A DNA stretch of 64,000 nt from Streptomyces tsukubensis (GTDB taxonomy: Bacteria > Actinomycetota > Actinomycetes > Streptomycetales > Streptomycetaceae). The notes below the pieces were generated by a model that saw only the letters and a list, made by a program, of their open reading frames with translations, was not told the DNA's origin and made no database searches. Both the position numbers and the translations under genes were made by a program. Below are positions 55,310 through 64,000 of this stretch, in pieces (positions within the stretch are counted from its first letter, which is position 1; the number at the start of each line of letters is the position of its first letter). The stretch covers positions 1,302,001-1,366,000 of the forward strand of contig NZ_CP045178.1 in NCBI RefSeq assembly GCF_009296025.1, read 5' to 3'.

Positions 55310-56650
55310 TCAGAGTGGTACGCGCAGTGCCCCGTCGATCAGTTCGGCGGCCTCGCTGGTTCCCGCGCCACCGGTACGCACCAAGTGCTCGCGTACGGCC
55401 CGCAGTCGGTCGCGCAGCCGCTGGGACTCCATCCCCATGGCCCGTCGCGCCATCTCCACGGCGGTGACCACGGCCCGGTCCGCGTTGCCCTGACGCAGCT
55501 CGATGTGGCTGAGCATGGCGAGGCGGTGCACCCTGCCCCGGTCGTGCGCCGGATTGTCGACAGCGGCCGCGGCGTGCTCCCGCGCGGCGGAGAGGTCTCC
55601 GAGACTCAACAGCGCCTCCGCCACCTGCACATTGACCAGGCCCGGCTGGACATAGCCGGTCTCGTCGGGCTCGCGGCCACGGAGAATGCGCTCGGCGGCG
55701 GCCTCCGCACGCCGGATGCAGGAGAGCGCGCTGCTGCCGTCACCCAGGTGCGCGTACGCCTTGGCCTGCATCGCGTACAGGTCCGAGGCCAGCGCCGGGG
55801 TGATCTGCCGCCCCGCGGTCCGCAGGGCAGCCTCGGCGAAGGCGACCGCCTGGCGGTGCTCCCGCATGAAGAGTGACTGGTTGACGAGGAGAGCTATCAC
55901 GTACGCCCCGAGCCCCTGGTCGCCACTGGCCTTGGCCAGCCGCAGCGCCTGGTGGAAGTAGCGCTGGGCGAGACCGTGCGCGTCGGAGTCGTAGGCGCAG
56001 ATCCCGGCGATCGCCACCAGACCCCCGGTGGCCCGATGCAGCTGACGCCCCGTCTGGTCCGGGTAGCTGCCCCGCAGAAGTGGAGCGGCCTCGGCGTTCA
56101 GGAAGCCGACGACCCTGGACCTCATGGGTACGCCGCCGGCCTTGCGGTACATCTGCTCGTAGTGCGAGCGCGCGGCACGCAGCATGTCGATGTCGTCCAT
56201 GCTGACCCGGTATCTGCCGCCGCGGGACACGTCCACGTCCTCCGGCGGGTTCTCCCACTCCCACACGGGCATCACGGCGGGGGTACCGGTCACAGCGGCG
56301 GCGCCGATGACGTGGGCGCGCTGCTGTTCGTCGGAGCGCCAGAGGGCGGTGGCCCGTTCCACGAACCCGGAGAGGGTGGAGCCGCGCGGCTGGGACGGCC
56401 TGCCCGGCACACCGAGCCCGATGTCGTCCAGGGTGACGGGACGCTGGAGTCTGCCCGCGAGGACCTCGCAGATGAGATCAGGGACCTGTCCGCGCGGTCG
56501 CTGACCTTTCAACCAGCGGGCGACGGCCGTGTGTTCGTACCGGAGTGGGACTCCTCGCGCGCCGCCGACTTGGTTCACACGTGCGGCAAGTCCCGCGTGA
56601 GAGATGCCCGCCTCGTCAAGAAGGGCGTCGAGCAAGGTGTTGGGCTGCAT
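55310..56650 (-). CDS. Helix-turn-helix/TPR regulator, NsdA-like
   Basis: A protein of 446 residues. The first 75 (TLLDALLDEAGISHAGLAARVNQVGGARGVPLRYEHTAVARWLKGQRPRGQVPDLICEVLAGRL) form a divergent HTH; the rest is helical, TPR-like (LAKASGDQGLGAYVIALLVNQSLFMREHRQAVAFAEAALRTAG; LSSIRRAEAAAE-type repeats). Streptomyces NsdA, a negative regulator of development and antibiotics, has this form, but I do not claim orthology. Two GTGTGAA-type palindromes lie in its upstream region and could be its own binding sites. Confidence 0.8.
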   Translation of the reverse strand: MQPNTLLDALLDEAGISHAGLAARVNQVGGARGVPLRYEHTAVARWLKGQRPRGQVPDLICEVLAGRLQRPVTLDDIGLGVPGRPSQPRGSTLSGFVERATALWRSDEQQRAHVIGAAAVTGTPAVMPVWEWENPPEDVDVSRGGRYRVSMDDIDMLRAARSHYEQMYRKAGGVPMRSRVVGFLNAEAAPLLRGSYPDQTGRQLHRATGGLVAIAGICAYDSDAHGLAQRYFHQALRLAKASGDQGLGAYVIALLVNQSLFMREHRQAVAFAEAALRTAGRQITPALASDLYAMQAKAYAHLGDGSSALSCIRRAEAAAERILRGREPDETGYVQPGLVNVQVAEALLSLGDLSAAREHAAAAVDNPAHDRGRVHRLAMLSHIELRQGNADRAVVTAVEMARRAMGMESQRLRDRLRAVREHLVRTGGAGTSEAAELIDGALRVPL

Positions 56651-56704
56651 GAATGCACTCCGGCGATCATCCGGTTACTCGGTGTGTCCAGCGTAAGGGA
56701 GCCA

Positions 56705-56725
56705 GGTTCACACGGGGTGTGAACC
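56705..56725. promoter_or_regulatory. Perfect palindrome upstream of the HTH/TPR regulator
   Basis: GGTTCACAC-GGG-GTGTGAACC, 9-bp arms with a 3-base centre, 55 bases upstream of the start codon. The size suits a dimeric regulator and autoregulation. Confidence 0.6.
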
Positions 56726-56770
56726 GAACACCCACATCGGTGGGGCGTGCACACTCCCCCCTGGTGCCGT

Positions 56771-56783
56771 GTGAAGGGTTCAC
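56771..56783. promoter_or_regulatory. Second, inverted site near the HTH/TPR regulator
   Basis: GTGAA-GGG-TTCAC has the same GGG centre and inverted arms, 46 bases beyond the perfect palindrome. Confidence 0.4.
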
Positions 56784-56966
56784 TGGGAGCTTCCCTCCCC
56801 CGAAGACCGGCCGGGTCACCGGGCTCCCCCACGCGAACAAGTGCGGCGACCCGGCCACCGCGCCGTCCGGCCACCGGGTGCACCCGTCTCCCCCCGGTGG
56901 CCGGGCGGCACGACCTCTGCTCCGCACCCACGAGCGAACGCACCGGCGGGGCCACGAGGTGGCGAC
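56784..56966. other. Gap between the regulator and pheT
   Basis: About 180 GC-rich bases without a supported gene; probably 3' region of the pheST unit and the distant upstream region of the regulator. Confidence 0.35.
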
Positions 56967-57006
56967 GTCGAAGGGCGCACCCGGAGTTCCGGGTGCGCCC
57001 TTCGAC
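56967..57006 (-). terminator. pheST terminator hairpin
   Basis: A perfect 19-bp stem (56967-56985 with 56988-57006) with a minimal loop, 42 bases after the pheT stop. It is the strongest hairpin in the window. Confidence 0.85.
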
Positions 57007-57048
57007 ATCGGCCGGCCCGTCCGCCTGGCGACGGGGGCGGCGCGGCGG

Positions 57049-59580
57049 TCAGGCCCCGCGCAGTGCGGCCCCTGTCCGCTCGGTGGCGAGAGCGACGGCC
57101 GCGTCCCTGGCCGCCGTCGCCTCCTCCACGGTGAGCGTACGATCGCCCGCGCGGAAACGGAGCGCGTACGCCAGGGACTTGCGCCCCTCGCCGATCTGCG
57201 CACCCTCGAAGAGGTCGAACAGCCGGATGGATTCGAGCAGTTCGCCCGCGCCCTCGCGCAGCGCGCCCTCGACGTCGGCAGCGGGCACCTCCGACGCCAC
57301 GATCAGCGCCACGTCCTGGGTCGCCACCGGGAAGGCGGAGATCCGCGGAGCCGTGACAGGGCCCGTTCCCGCGCGCTCCAGGGTGTCGAGGTCGAGTTCC
57401 ATCGCGCTGGTACGGGCGGGCAGGCCGAGCGTCTTCAGTACGCCCGGGTGGAGCTCACCCGCGTACCCGATGACGTGCTCGGTTCCCTCGACGGAGACGG
57501 CGAGTTCGGCGCAGCGGCCGGGGTGCCAGGGGCCGTAGCGGCCCTGGCGCACCAGCAGCTCGGCGCCGGCCTCGCGGGCGACGGAACGTGCCGCCTCGAC
57601 GGCGTCGGCCCATTCGCCCGGCCGGCCCTTGCCCCACCAGCCTGCCTGCTCGCGGGCGCCCGCCAGCACGACGGCGAGGTGCCTGGGCTGGTCGGGCAGT
57701 GCCGCGTCGAGCCCCGCGATCTGCTCGGTGCTCGGACGGTGGTCCACGGGCAGCGCCGAGGCGATCTTGGCCTCGTCACGCGGGTGGAAGACCAGCCCGG
57801 TCTCGAAGAGCGCGAGGTCGTGGCTGCCGCGCCCGTCGTTGCGGCGCAGCGCGCCGAGCAGACCGGGCAGCAGCGTCGTACGGAGCGCGGGCTCCTCGTC
57901 GGAGAGCGGGTTGGCGAGGGTGACGACCCGGCGGGCGGGGTCGTCGGCGTCCAGGCCGAGCTGGTCGAAGACCTGCTCGCTGATGAACGGGTAGTTCAGC
58001 GCCTCGACGTACCCGGCCCCCGACAGCGTCCGGCCGACCTTGCGGTGCAGCCGCTGCCGCTCGGTGAGACCGCGGCCCGCGGGGGGCCTCGGGAGCGTGG
58101 AGGGCAGGTTCTCGTAGCCCTCCAGCCTGATGACCTCCTCCGCGAGATCGTTGGGGTCGGTGAGGTCGGGGCGCCAGGACGGCACGGTGACGACCAGCTC
58201 GTCCTGGCCGTACACGTCGCAGCCGACCTCCTGGAGGCGGCGTACGACGGTCTCGCGGCCGTAGGTGACGCCCGCCACGCGGTCCGGATGGTCGGCGGGC
58301 AGCGAGATGGTGCGGGGCGCCGAGGGCGCGATGACCTCGGTGACCCCGGCGTCGGCCGTACCACCCGCGAGCAGTACGAGCAGGTCGACGGTGCGCTGCG
58401 CCGCCGCGGAGGCGGCCTGCGGGTCGACGCCCCGCTCGAAGCGGCGGGACGCCTCGGAGGCCAGCTTGTGCCTGCGCGCCGTACGGGCGATGGAGACCGC
58501 CTCGAAGTGGGCGGCCTCGATCACGACGTCCGTGGTGCCCGACGCCCTGCCGGTCTCCTGGTCGGCCGTCGGGTCAGCGATCTCGGTGTTCGCGCCGCCC
58601 ATGACCCCCGCGAGGCCGATGGGGCCGCGGTTGTCGGTGATCACCAGGTCCTCGGGGTCCAGCTTGCGCTTGGCCCCGTCGAGGGTGGTGATGGTCTCGC
58701 CCGGCTCCGCGCGGCGTACGCCGATCGGTCCGTCCACGCGGGAGCGGTCGTAGGCGTGCAGCGGCTGGCCGAGCTCCAGCATCACGTAGTTGGTGATGTC
58801 GACGGCGAGCGAGATGGGCCGCATCCCCGCCTTCTGGAGGCGGCGGCGCAGCCAGACAGGCGACCGCGCCTCGGGGTTGAGACCGGTGACCGTACGGGCC
58901 GTGAAGCGGTCGCAGCCCATGGGGTCGGCGATCTTCACCGGGTGGCCGAAGGCGTTGGGACCGGGCACGTCGAGCAGGGCCGGGTCCCTGAGGGGCAGGC
59001 CGTAGGCGATGGCGGCCTCGCGGGCGATACCGCGCAGGGAGAGGCAGTAGCCGCGGTCGGGGGTGACCGCGATGTCCAGGACCTCGTCCACGAGCTGAAG
59101 CAGCTCGATGGCGTCGGTGCCGACCTCGTACTCGGGTGGCAGGACGATGATGCCGTCCTCCGAGTCCCAGGCGCCCATGCCCAGCTCGTCCGCGGAGCAG
59201 ATCATGCCGTGGGAGGTCTTGCCGTACGTCTTGCGCGCGGAGATCGCGAAGTCGCCGGGGAGCACGGCGCCGGGCAGGACCACGACTACCTTGTCACCGA
59301 CGGCGAAGTTCCTCGCGCCGCAGACGATCTCCTGCGGCGCGCCCGTGCTGTTGGCCGTGCCCACGTCGACGGTGCAGAAGCGGATGGGCTTCTTGAACCC
59401 TTCGAGCTCCTCGATGGTGAGGACCTTGCCGACGACGAGCGGGCCCTTGAGGCCGGAGCCGAGCTGCTCGACCGTCTCGACCTCAAGGCCCGCGGCCACC
59501 AGTTCGGTCTGCACGTCACGGCCGGTCAGCGTCGCCGGCAGGTCGACGTACTCCCGCAGCCATGAAAGCGGGACCCGCAT
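57049..59580 (-). CDS. pheT: Phenylalanine-tRNA ligase beta subunit
   Basis: A protein of 843 residues. Domains in order: N-terminal tRNA-binding (EMAP/OB) domain ([27 protein letters not shown]), B3/B4 editing domain ([20 protein letters not shown]), B5 ([31 protein letters not shown]), the catalytic-like core ([32 protein letters not shown]) and a C-terminal anticodon-binding FDX-ACB domain ([31 protein letters not shown]). With PheS it forms the (alpha-beta)2 enzyme. Its ATG overlaps the PheS stop by one base (TGATG), so equal synthesis by coupling is likely. Confidence 0.98.
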   Translation of the reverse strand: MRVPLSWLREYVDLPATLTGRDVQTELVAAGLEVETVEQLGSGLKGPLVVGKVLTIEELEGFKKPIRFCTVDVGTANSTGAPQEIVCGARNFAVGDKVVVVLPGAVLPGDFAISARKTYGKTSHGMICSADELGMGAWDSEDGIIVLPPEYEVGTDAIELLQLVDEVLDIAVTPDRGYCLSLRGIAREAAIAYGLPLRDPALLDVPGPNAFGHPVKIADPMGCDRFTARTVTGLNPEARSPVWLRRRLQKAGMRPISLAVDITNYVMLELGQPLHAYDRSRVDGPIGVRRAEPGETITTLDGAKRKLDPEDLVITDNRGPIGLAGVMGGANTEIADPTADQETGRASGTTDVVIEAAHFEAVSIARTARRHKLASEASRRFERGVDPQAASAAAQRTVDLLVLLAGGTADAGVTEVIAPSAPRTISLPADHPDRVAGVTYGRETVVRRLQEVGCDVYGQDELVVTVPSWRPDLTDPNDLAEEVIRLEGYENLPSTLPRPPAGRGLTERQRLHRKVGRTLSGAGYVEALNYPFISEQVFDQLGLDADDPARRVVTLANPLSDEEPALRTTLLPGLLGALRRNDGRGSHDLALFETGLVFHPRDEAKIASALPVDHRPSTEQIAGLDAALPDQPRHLAVVLAGAREQAGWWGKGRPGEWADAVEAARSVAREAGAELLVRQGRYGPWHPGRCAELAVSVEGTEHVIGYAGELHPGVLKTLGLPARTSAMELDLDTLERAGTGPVTAPRISAFPVATQDVALIVASEVPAADVEGALREGAGELLESIRLFDLFEGAQIGEGRKSLAYALRFRAGDRTLTVEEATAARDAAVALATERTGAALRGA

Positions 59581-60707
59581 CAGATCTCCATCCCGAACGG
59601 CCGGGTGAACCGGACGTCGCCCTCGACCATGTCTCGCATGTCTTCAACGTTGTGGCGGAACATGAGCATCCGCTCGATTCCGAACCCGAAGGCGAATCCG
59701 CTGTACTTCTCGGGGTCGACCCCGCAGGCGGTCAGCACACGCGGGTTGACCATGCCGCAGCCGCCCAGTTCGATCCAGCCCTCGCTGGAGCAGGTGCGGC
59801 AGGGCCGGTCGGGGTTGCCGACGGAGGCGCCCTTGCACACGTAACAGAGCATGTCCATCTCGGCCGACGGCTCGGTGAACGGGAAGTAGGCGGGCCTGAG
59901 CCTGGTCATCATGTCGTCGCCGAAGAGCGCCTTGACCATGTGGTCGAGGGTGCCCTTCAGGTCGGCCATGGTGAGGCCCTCGTCCACGGCCAGCAGCTCG
60001 ATCTGGTGGAAGACCGGGGTGTGGGTGGCGTCCAGCTCGTCGGTGCGGTAGGTCCTGCCGGGGCAGACCACGTAGACGGGCGCGCCGCGCTCCAGCAGCG
60101 AACGGGCCTGCACCGGTGAGGTGTGGGTCCGCAGGACGACGCCGGACTCGTCCCCCGTGACCCCCGCGGGGCCGTTGACGAAGAACGTGTCCTGCATCTG
60201 GCGCGCGGGGTGGTCGGGGGTGAAGTTGAGGGCGTCGAAGTTGAACCACTCGGCCTCCACCTCGGGGCCCTCCGCGACCTCGTAGCCCATGGCGACGAAG
60301 ACGTCCGAGACACGCTCCATGAAGGTGGTCAGCGGGTGCCTGGCGCCGGGGACGGTCCGGTCGTAGGGCAGCGTGACATCCACTGCCTCCTCGACCAGCA
60401 CGCGGGCGTCGCGCTCCGCCTCAAGCTCGGCCTGACGGGCGGCGAGCGCCTTGTTCACGGCCCCGCGCGCCTGGCCCACCCGCTTGCCCGCCTCGGCCTT
60501 GGCCTGCGGCGGCAGAGCGCCGATCTCCCGGTTGGCGAGCGACAGCGGTGAGGCGCCCCCGGTGTGGGCGGTCTTCGCCTGGGCGAGGGCTTCGAGGCCG
60601 GCCGCGGCGGCGAACGCGGCGAGCGCCTCGTCCCGCATGCGCTCGATCTCTTCCGGTTTCAGTGCCTCTACCTCGACTGGGTCGTACGACTTGTTGGGTG
60701 CCGACAT
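59580..60707 (-). CDS. pheS: Phenylalanine-tRNA ligase alpha subunit
   Basis: A protein of 375 residues, the catalytic subunit. N-terminal coiled coil (residues about 15-100), then class II motifs: [85 protein letters not shown] (motif 2) and [13 protein letters not shown] (motif 3). I chose ATG 60707 ([20 protein letters not shown]); the frame is open upstream to 60836 but without family features. It is the first gene of pheST. Confidence 0.98.
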   Translation of the reverse strand: MSAPNKSYDPVEVEALKPEEIERMRDEALAAFAAAAGLEALAQAKTAHTGGASPLSLANREIGALPPQAKAEAGKRVGQARGAVNKALAARQAELEAERDARVLVEEAVDVTLPYDRTVPGARHPLTTFMERVSDVFVAMGYEVAEGPEVEAEWFNFDALNFTPDHPARQMQDTFFVNGPAGVTGDESGVVLRTHTSPVQARSLLERGAPVYVVCPGRTYRTDELDATHTPVFHQIELLAVDEGLTMADLKGTLDHMVKALFGDDMMTRLRPAYFPFTEPSAEMDMLCYVCKGASVGNPDRPCRTCSSEGWIELGGCGMVNPRVLTACGVDPEKYSGFAFGFGIERMLMFRHNVEDMRDMVEGDVRFTRPFGMEI

Positions 60708-60950
60708 CTCTTCCCGTGTTTCCGTGTGCTTCGCTGCGCCCGCCCCGGGATACGTACGCATCAGGGATGGACGCATCACAGGTGGCCGGGCCTGGCTTGA
60801 GGATCCCCGCGGACGGCGTGGACACAAAGGTGCCAAAAGCCGAGTCTAACGGGGGTGGAACCGTCACAGGCGCCCGCGGGCCGCCCGGCCTCTCCCGTCA
60901 CCGGGTGTCACAGGAGGTGACACCTCTGGCCGGGTCTCTCGCGCGCAGAA
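60708..60950 (-). promoter_or_regulatory. pheS upstream region
   Basis: The 243 bases between pheS and the sensor kinase gene. A TAGACT hexamer (minus strand, 60848-60843) fits a Streptomyces -10; no convincing -35 stands at 17 bases. I saw no T-box core or Phe-rich leader peptide. Confidence 0.35.
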
Positions 60951-62096
60951 CTACGCGAGGTACGAGGGGGCCGCCACGGGCAGCGTAAATCGGAACTCCG
61001 CGCCGCCCTCGGGGCCCCTGCCGACGGTGATGCCACCCCCGTGCACCTCGACGATGCCCTTCACGATGTAGAGCCCGAGGCCGGTGCCGCCGCGCTTGCT
61101 GCCCCGCCAGAAGCGGGTGAAGACACGGTTCATGGATTCCTCCGGGATGCCTGGTCCCTCGTCGGCGACGGTGACGGCCGTCACGGGCGCCCCCGGCTCG
61201 CGCGGGGCGGTCGGCGGTGCTGTGGCGGGCCTGATGTCGATAGTGACGGTTCCTTCGCCGTGCCGCACCGCGTTTTCCAGCAGATTACTCAGCACCTGGT
61301 CGATCTTGTCGGGGTCGCCCCACAGGTCGGGCAGCGGGCGCGACACCCGGACGAAGAAGCGGTCCGGGCTCTGACCTGTGGCGATGTGCGCCTGGACGTG
61401 CCTGCCGACGGCCGCGGCGATGTCCACGGGCTGCCTGCGCAGCTCCAGGCGGCCCGCGTCGATACGGGAGATGTCGAGCAGCTCGGTGATGAGCCGGGTG
61501 ACACGGTCGGCGTCCGCGTCAACCGTCTCCAGCATCAGCTTCTTCTGGTCGTCGGTGAACCTCTCCCACTTGGCGAGGAGGGTCGCGGTGAACCCCTTGA
61601 CCGAGGTCAGCGGCGAGCGCAGCTCGTGGGAGACGGTGGCGATCAGCTCCGCGTGGCTGCGTTCCGTCCTGCGGCGGGCCTCCGTGTCGCGCAGCGAGAT
61701 GACGACGCGGCGGACGGGCCCCGTCTGGTGGTGGCGGATGTAGCGGGCCGTGACCAGGACCTCACGGCCACCGGGCAGCAGAAGGTTGCGTTCCGGCTGG
61801 CCGACCCGGGTGGCGAGTCCGCCGTAAGGGTCGGTCACCTGCCACCAGCGGCGGCCTTCGAGGTCTTCCAGTGGCAGGCCCACTTCGAGCGGGCGGCCCA
61901 GCGCCTCGTCCCTGGGGATCGCGGTGATGCGCGCGGCCGCGAGGTTGAAGCCGATGATCCGACCGCTCTCGTCGGCGACGACGAGGCCGTCGGGGAGTTC
62001 GTCGGGGAGTAACCCAAGGACGTCCTCACCCCCGGCGGATTCCATGGTGGCGGCCCCGGAGCCCGCCTCCAGCGGTTTGCTAGTACCGACAGCCAT
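60951..62096 (-). CDS. PAS-domain sensor histidine kinase (orphan)
   Basis: A protein of 381 residues. PAS domain about 28-135 (LPDGLVVADESGRIIGFNLAAARITAIPRDEALGRPL), then HisKA with phospho-accepting His157 (IATVSHELRSPLTSVKGF), N box (NLLENAVRHG), and ATP-lid motifs DEGPGIP and GTGLGLYIVKG. There is no membrane segment, so it senses something in the cytoplasm. No response regulator is adjacent. Confidence 0.95.
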   Translation of the reverse strand: MAVGTSKPLEAGSGAATMESAGGEDVLGLLPDELPDGLVVADESGRIIGFNLAAARITAIPRDEALGRPLEVGLPLEDLEGRRWWQVTDPYGGLATRVGQPERNLLLPGGREVLVTARYIRHHQTGPVRRVVISLRDTEARRRTERSHAELIATVSHELRSPLTSVKGFTATLLAKWERFTDDQKKLMLETVDADADRVTRLITELLDISRIDAGRLELRRQPVDIAAAVGRHVQAHIATGQSPDRFFVRVSRPLPDLWGDPDKIDQVLSNLLENAVRHGEGTVTIDIRPATAPPTAPREPGAPVTAVTVADEGPGIPEESMNRVFTRFWRGSKRGGTGLGLYIVKGIVEVHGGGITVGRGPEGGAEFRFTLPVAAPSYLA

Positions 62097-62628
62097 CCCC
62101 GTACCCCACCTCTCGCAATGGTGCAGTGGGCCCCCGAGTGCGCCACCCTACTAGTCGTCGGTGACAGAGCGACAGCCTGACGGTCGGGGGGCGGAGTTGA
62201 GCGAATCAGGCCGCGCGCGCCCGCGCCCCGGCGATGCTCCCGCGCCACCCCGTGCGACGTGCGGAAGGTACGGAGGGGGAGGTGAGGGGCGGGAGGTGGC
62301 GAGGATGGGGGCGCGGACGGGGTGGGGCGCGCGCCGGGTGAAGGGGTGCGCCGAACGCGTGCGCCAGCGTGGGCTTGTATGCCGACGCACGGAACGTAGT
62401 GAGGGGCGCGTAGGCGGGGCGCGTAGGCCGGGTCAGGTGGTGTCGCCGACCGGGACAAGCGACCGGGAACGGACCGCCGGGACCGAAGTGCCGGCCGCGG
62501 GTGGCGCTGCGGGCCCGGCCCGGAGCGTCAATCGGCCCCACGTATCGGCGGCCCGAAGGTTCGGCCGACCTCGCGTATCGGCCGCCCCGGAGGACCGGCC
62601 GACCCCACGCACCAACCGCCCCGGAGGG
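62097..62628. repeat. Long intergenic region with about 33-bp degenerate repeats
   Basis: 532 bases between the methylase gene and the sensor kinase gene, both on the minus strand. The part 62530-62635 is made of about three diverged 33-base units built on CGGCCGACC-n-CGTATCGGCCGCCCCGGAGG. The rest is GC-rich with open frames on both strands, none resembling a protein. Confidence 0.45.
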
Positions 62629-63435
62629 TCAACCGGCGCGCTGTGCCCGCGCGGAGGCGTAGAGGCAGACCGCTGCGGCCGTCGCCAGGTTCAGGGACTC
62701 GGCCTTGCCGTGGATGGGCACCCGTACGACGGCGTCGGCCAGGGCACGGGTCTCCTCGGGCAGACCCCAGGCCTCGTTGCCGAAGACCCAGGCGGTCGGG
62801 GTGGACATGGTGCCCCTGTCCAGCTCGGTGTCGAGGTCGCCCTCGCCCGCCCCGTCCGCGGCGAGGATACGCACCCCCGCGTCGCGCAGCGCGTCGACGG
62901 CCCGCTCCACGGGTACGCCCACCGCGACCGGGAGGTGGAAGAGCGAACCGACGGAGGCCCGCACGCACTTGGGGTTGTAGAGGTCCACGGAGGCGTCGGT
63001 GAGGATCACCGCGTCGGCGCCGGCCGCGTCGGCGCACCGCAGGACGGTGCCCGCGTTGCCCGGGTCACGGACATTGGCGAGCACGGCGACGAGTTTCGGC
63101 CCGGCGCGCAGGACGTCACCGAGGGGCACGTCGAGGAAGCGGCAGAGGCCGATGATGCCCTGCGGGGTGACGGTGTCGGACATCTCGGCGATGACCTCGT
63201 CGCTCGCGAGGAGGACGGGCACACCGGCGGCGCGGGCCGCCGCGACCAGCTCCGCGTGGCGCTCCTCCGCGTCGGGGGTGACGTACACCTCGACGAGGTG
63301 GCCCGCGGCTTCACGTACCGCCTGGGGCCCTTCCGCGAGGAAGCGGCGTTCCTTGCCGCGGAAGCTCCGCTTGGCCAGCCGTCGCGCGGCGACGACGCGC
63401 GGCGAACGCAGGGAGGTCAGCTCGGGGGCCGCCAT
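62629..63435 (-). CDS. TrmH/SpoU-family RNA 2'-O-methyltransferase
   Basis: A protein of 268 residues. N-terminal L30e-like substrate-binding domain (SFRGKERRFLAEGPQAVREAAGH), then the SPOUT knot: LVAVLANVRDPGNAGTVLRCADAAGADAVILTD (motif 1), TAWVFGNEAWGLPEE (motif 2) and VRVPIHGKAESLNLATAAAVCLYASA (motif 3). It methylates a ribose 2'-OH of rRNA or tRNA with S-adenosylmethionine. I chose ATG 63435, where the conserved N-terminus starts. It lies downstream of rplT. Confidence 0.93.
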   Translation of the reverse strand: MAAPELTSLRSPRVVAARRLAKRSFRGKERRFLAEGPQAVREAAGHLVEVYVTPDAEERHAELVAAARAAGVPVLLASDEVIAEMSDTVTPQGIIGLCRFLDVPLGDVLRAGPKLVAVLANVRDPGNAGTVLRCADAAGADAVILTDASVDLYNPKCVRASVGSLFHLPVAVGVPVERAVDALRDAGVRILAADGAGEGDLDTELDRGTMSTPTAWVFGNEAWGLPEETRALADAVVRVPIHGKAESLNLATAAAVCLYASARAQRAG

Positions 63436-63539
63436 GGGGCTCACCTTCGGGGTTCTGGTGGTTCTGGGGCTCCGCCGGGGCGGAGGGGCCCGCACTCACC
63501 GAGGAGCGCGGGGCGCCGCGGCGGCGCGATCCACGGGTT

Positions 63540-63720
63540 CGTCAGTGGCTGACGGCGCCGGGACACCTGAGGACGCGGCGGCCGACGCCGGGGTAAGCGC
63601 GTACGGAGCGGCCGGCGCCGGGACACGCGCGCACACGGCGGCCGGCGTCGGGCTACGGGCGTACGCGGCGGCCGGTGCGGGGATACACGACACGCCTGCA
63701 CGGGCGTCGGCACGGGAGCA
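63540..63720. repeat. Degenerate about 30-bp repeats between rplT and the methylase
   Basis: About six diverged units built around GCGGCCGGCGCCGGGAC-n-CGCGTACGGC. In other frames they give Ala/Gly/Pro repeats only; no gene is supported. Confidence 0.5.
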
Positions 63721-63772
63721 CGTGGCAGTGCGTGAGCCGTCGTGCCGCTCCGCGCGGGGGTCTCGACACACG

Positions 63773-63805
63773 CGGACCCGCAGGCCTGTGCAGCCTGCGG
63801 GTCCG
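63773..63805 (-). terminator. rplT terminator hairpin
   Basis: CGGACCCGCAGGC and GCCTGCGGGTCCG form a perfect 13-bp stem with a 7-base loop, 28 bases after the rplT stop. Confidence 0.8.
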
Positions 63806-63833
63806 GGAGCTTTACGGCTCGAAGAGCGCCGGA

Positions 63834-64000
63834 TCAGGCGGCCTTCGGGGCGTTGACGTCGCTCGGCAGCGCCTTCTGCGCGACCTCGACCAGCGCGGCG
63901 AACGCGTTGGCGTCGTTCACGGCCAGCTCGGCGAGGATCTTGCGGTCCACCTCGATGTTGGCGGCCTTCAGACCCTGGATGAAGCGGTTGTAGGTGATGC
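63834..64000 (-). CDS. rplT: Ribosomal protein L20, C-terminal part (5' end outside window)
   Basis: The visible 54 codons read [54 protein letters not shown], the C-terminal half of bacterial L20, which binds 23S rRNA early in 50S assembly. The N-terminal half is beyond the right edge. In bacteria it normally follows infC and rpmI, which would lie just outside. Confidence 0.95.
   Translation of the reverse strand, partial: ITYNRFIQGLKAANIEVDRKILAELAVNDANAFAALVEVAQKALPSDVNAPKAA

Noticed and set aside
56653..59565. Plus-strand open frame of 970 codons
   Set aside because: Antisense to pheT, which is certain; no motif in the translation.
60708..60950. T-box riboswitch or Phe leader peptide before pheS
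   Set aside because: No T-box core sequence and no short frame with several Phe codons was found.

Overview
The window is high-GC actinobacterial chromosome and reads as Streptomyces. The signs are very strong G/C at third codon positions, many GTG starts, ATGA/GTGA gene overlaps, Tat signals and long GC hairpins as terminators. The order argC-J-B-D-R, pheS-pheT, orphan sensor kinase, TrmH-type methylase, rplT also fits. Nothing was compared with a database; names rest on motifs and overall protein form.

Layout. 0-6 kb: a GNAT acetyltransferase cut by the left edge, a sigma-like regulator, a Tat-exported glycerophosphodiesterase, a lysophosphatidate-type acyltransferase, a TetR/MFS efflux pair and a HAD protein. 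6.1-6.7 kb: a small scar made of an IS630-type transposase fragment abutting the remains of a RelE-like gene. 6.7-10.7 kb: aldo/keto reductase, argH and argG, the latter with an ARG box lying on its promoter. 10.7-13.4 kb: a DUF488 protein, a secreted YkuD-like protein and a BASS-type transporter. 13.7-17.9 kb: a tight GntR / ADP-ribosylglycohydrolase / NCS1 permease / PfkB kinase operon that looks like nucleoside-type salvage. 18.2-23.3 kb: argCJBDR, converging on that operon across a 17-bp perfect hairpin. 23.6-34.9 kb: ordinary regulators, transporters and enzymes, including a MocR/EamA pair whose divergent start codons overlap, and a 3-hydroxyacyl-CoA dehydrogenase.

35.1-47.6 kb is the most unusual part: eleven minus-strand genes, most overlapping, apparently one transcription unit. 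In transcription order they are two GT2 glycosyltransferases, an APH-fold kinase, Gfo/Idh oxidoreductase, DegT aminotransferase, a short nucleotide-sugar dehydrogenase, a NodB-deacetylase plus acyltransferase gene with frameshifts, an AMP-forming acyl ligase, a PLP aminotransferase, an asparagine-synthetase-like protein without the amidotransferase cysteine, and an acyl carrier protein. One half can make and transfer an unusual amino sugar. The other can activate and modify an acyl group on a carrier, and the NodB/GNAT protein is the logical join (deacetylate, then re-acylate). There is no PKS or NRPS module. The product is unknown to me.

47.6-54.7 kb is also accessory: a HAD phosphatase, a divergent SDR/TetR pair with two matching operators, two tandem XRE/TPR regulators that arose by duplication together with a small downstream gene, and a one-TM small protein. 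From 54.7 kb the core resumes: NUDIX hydrolase, a helix-turn-helix/TPR regulator with palindromes in its upstream region, pheT, pheS, a PAS sensor kinase, a TrmH-like methylase and the C-terminal end of rplT at the right edge.
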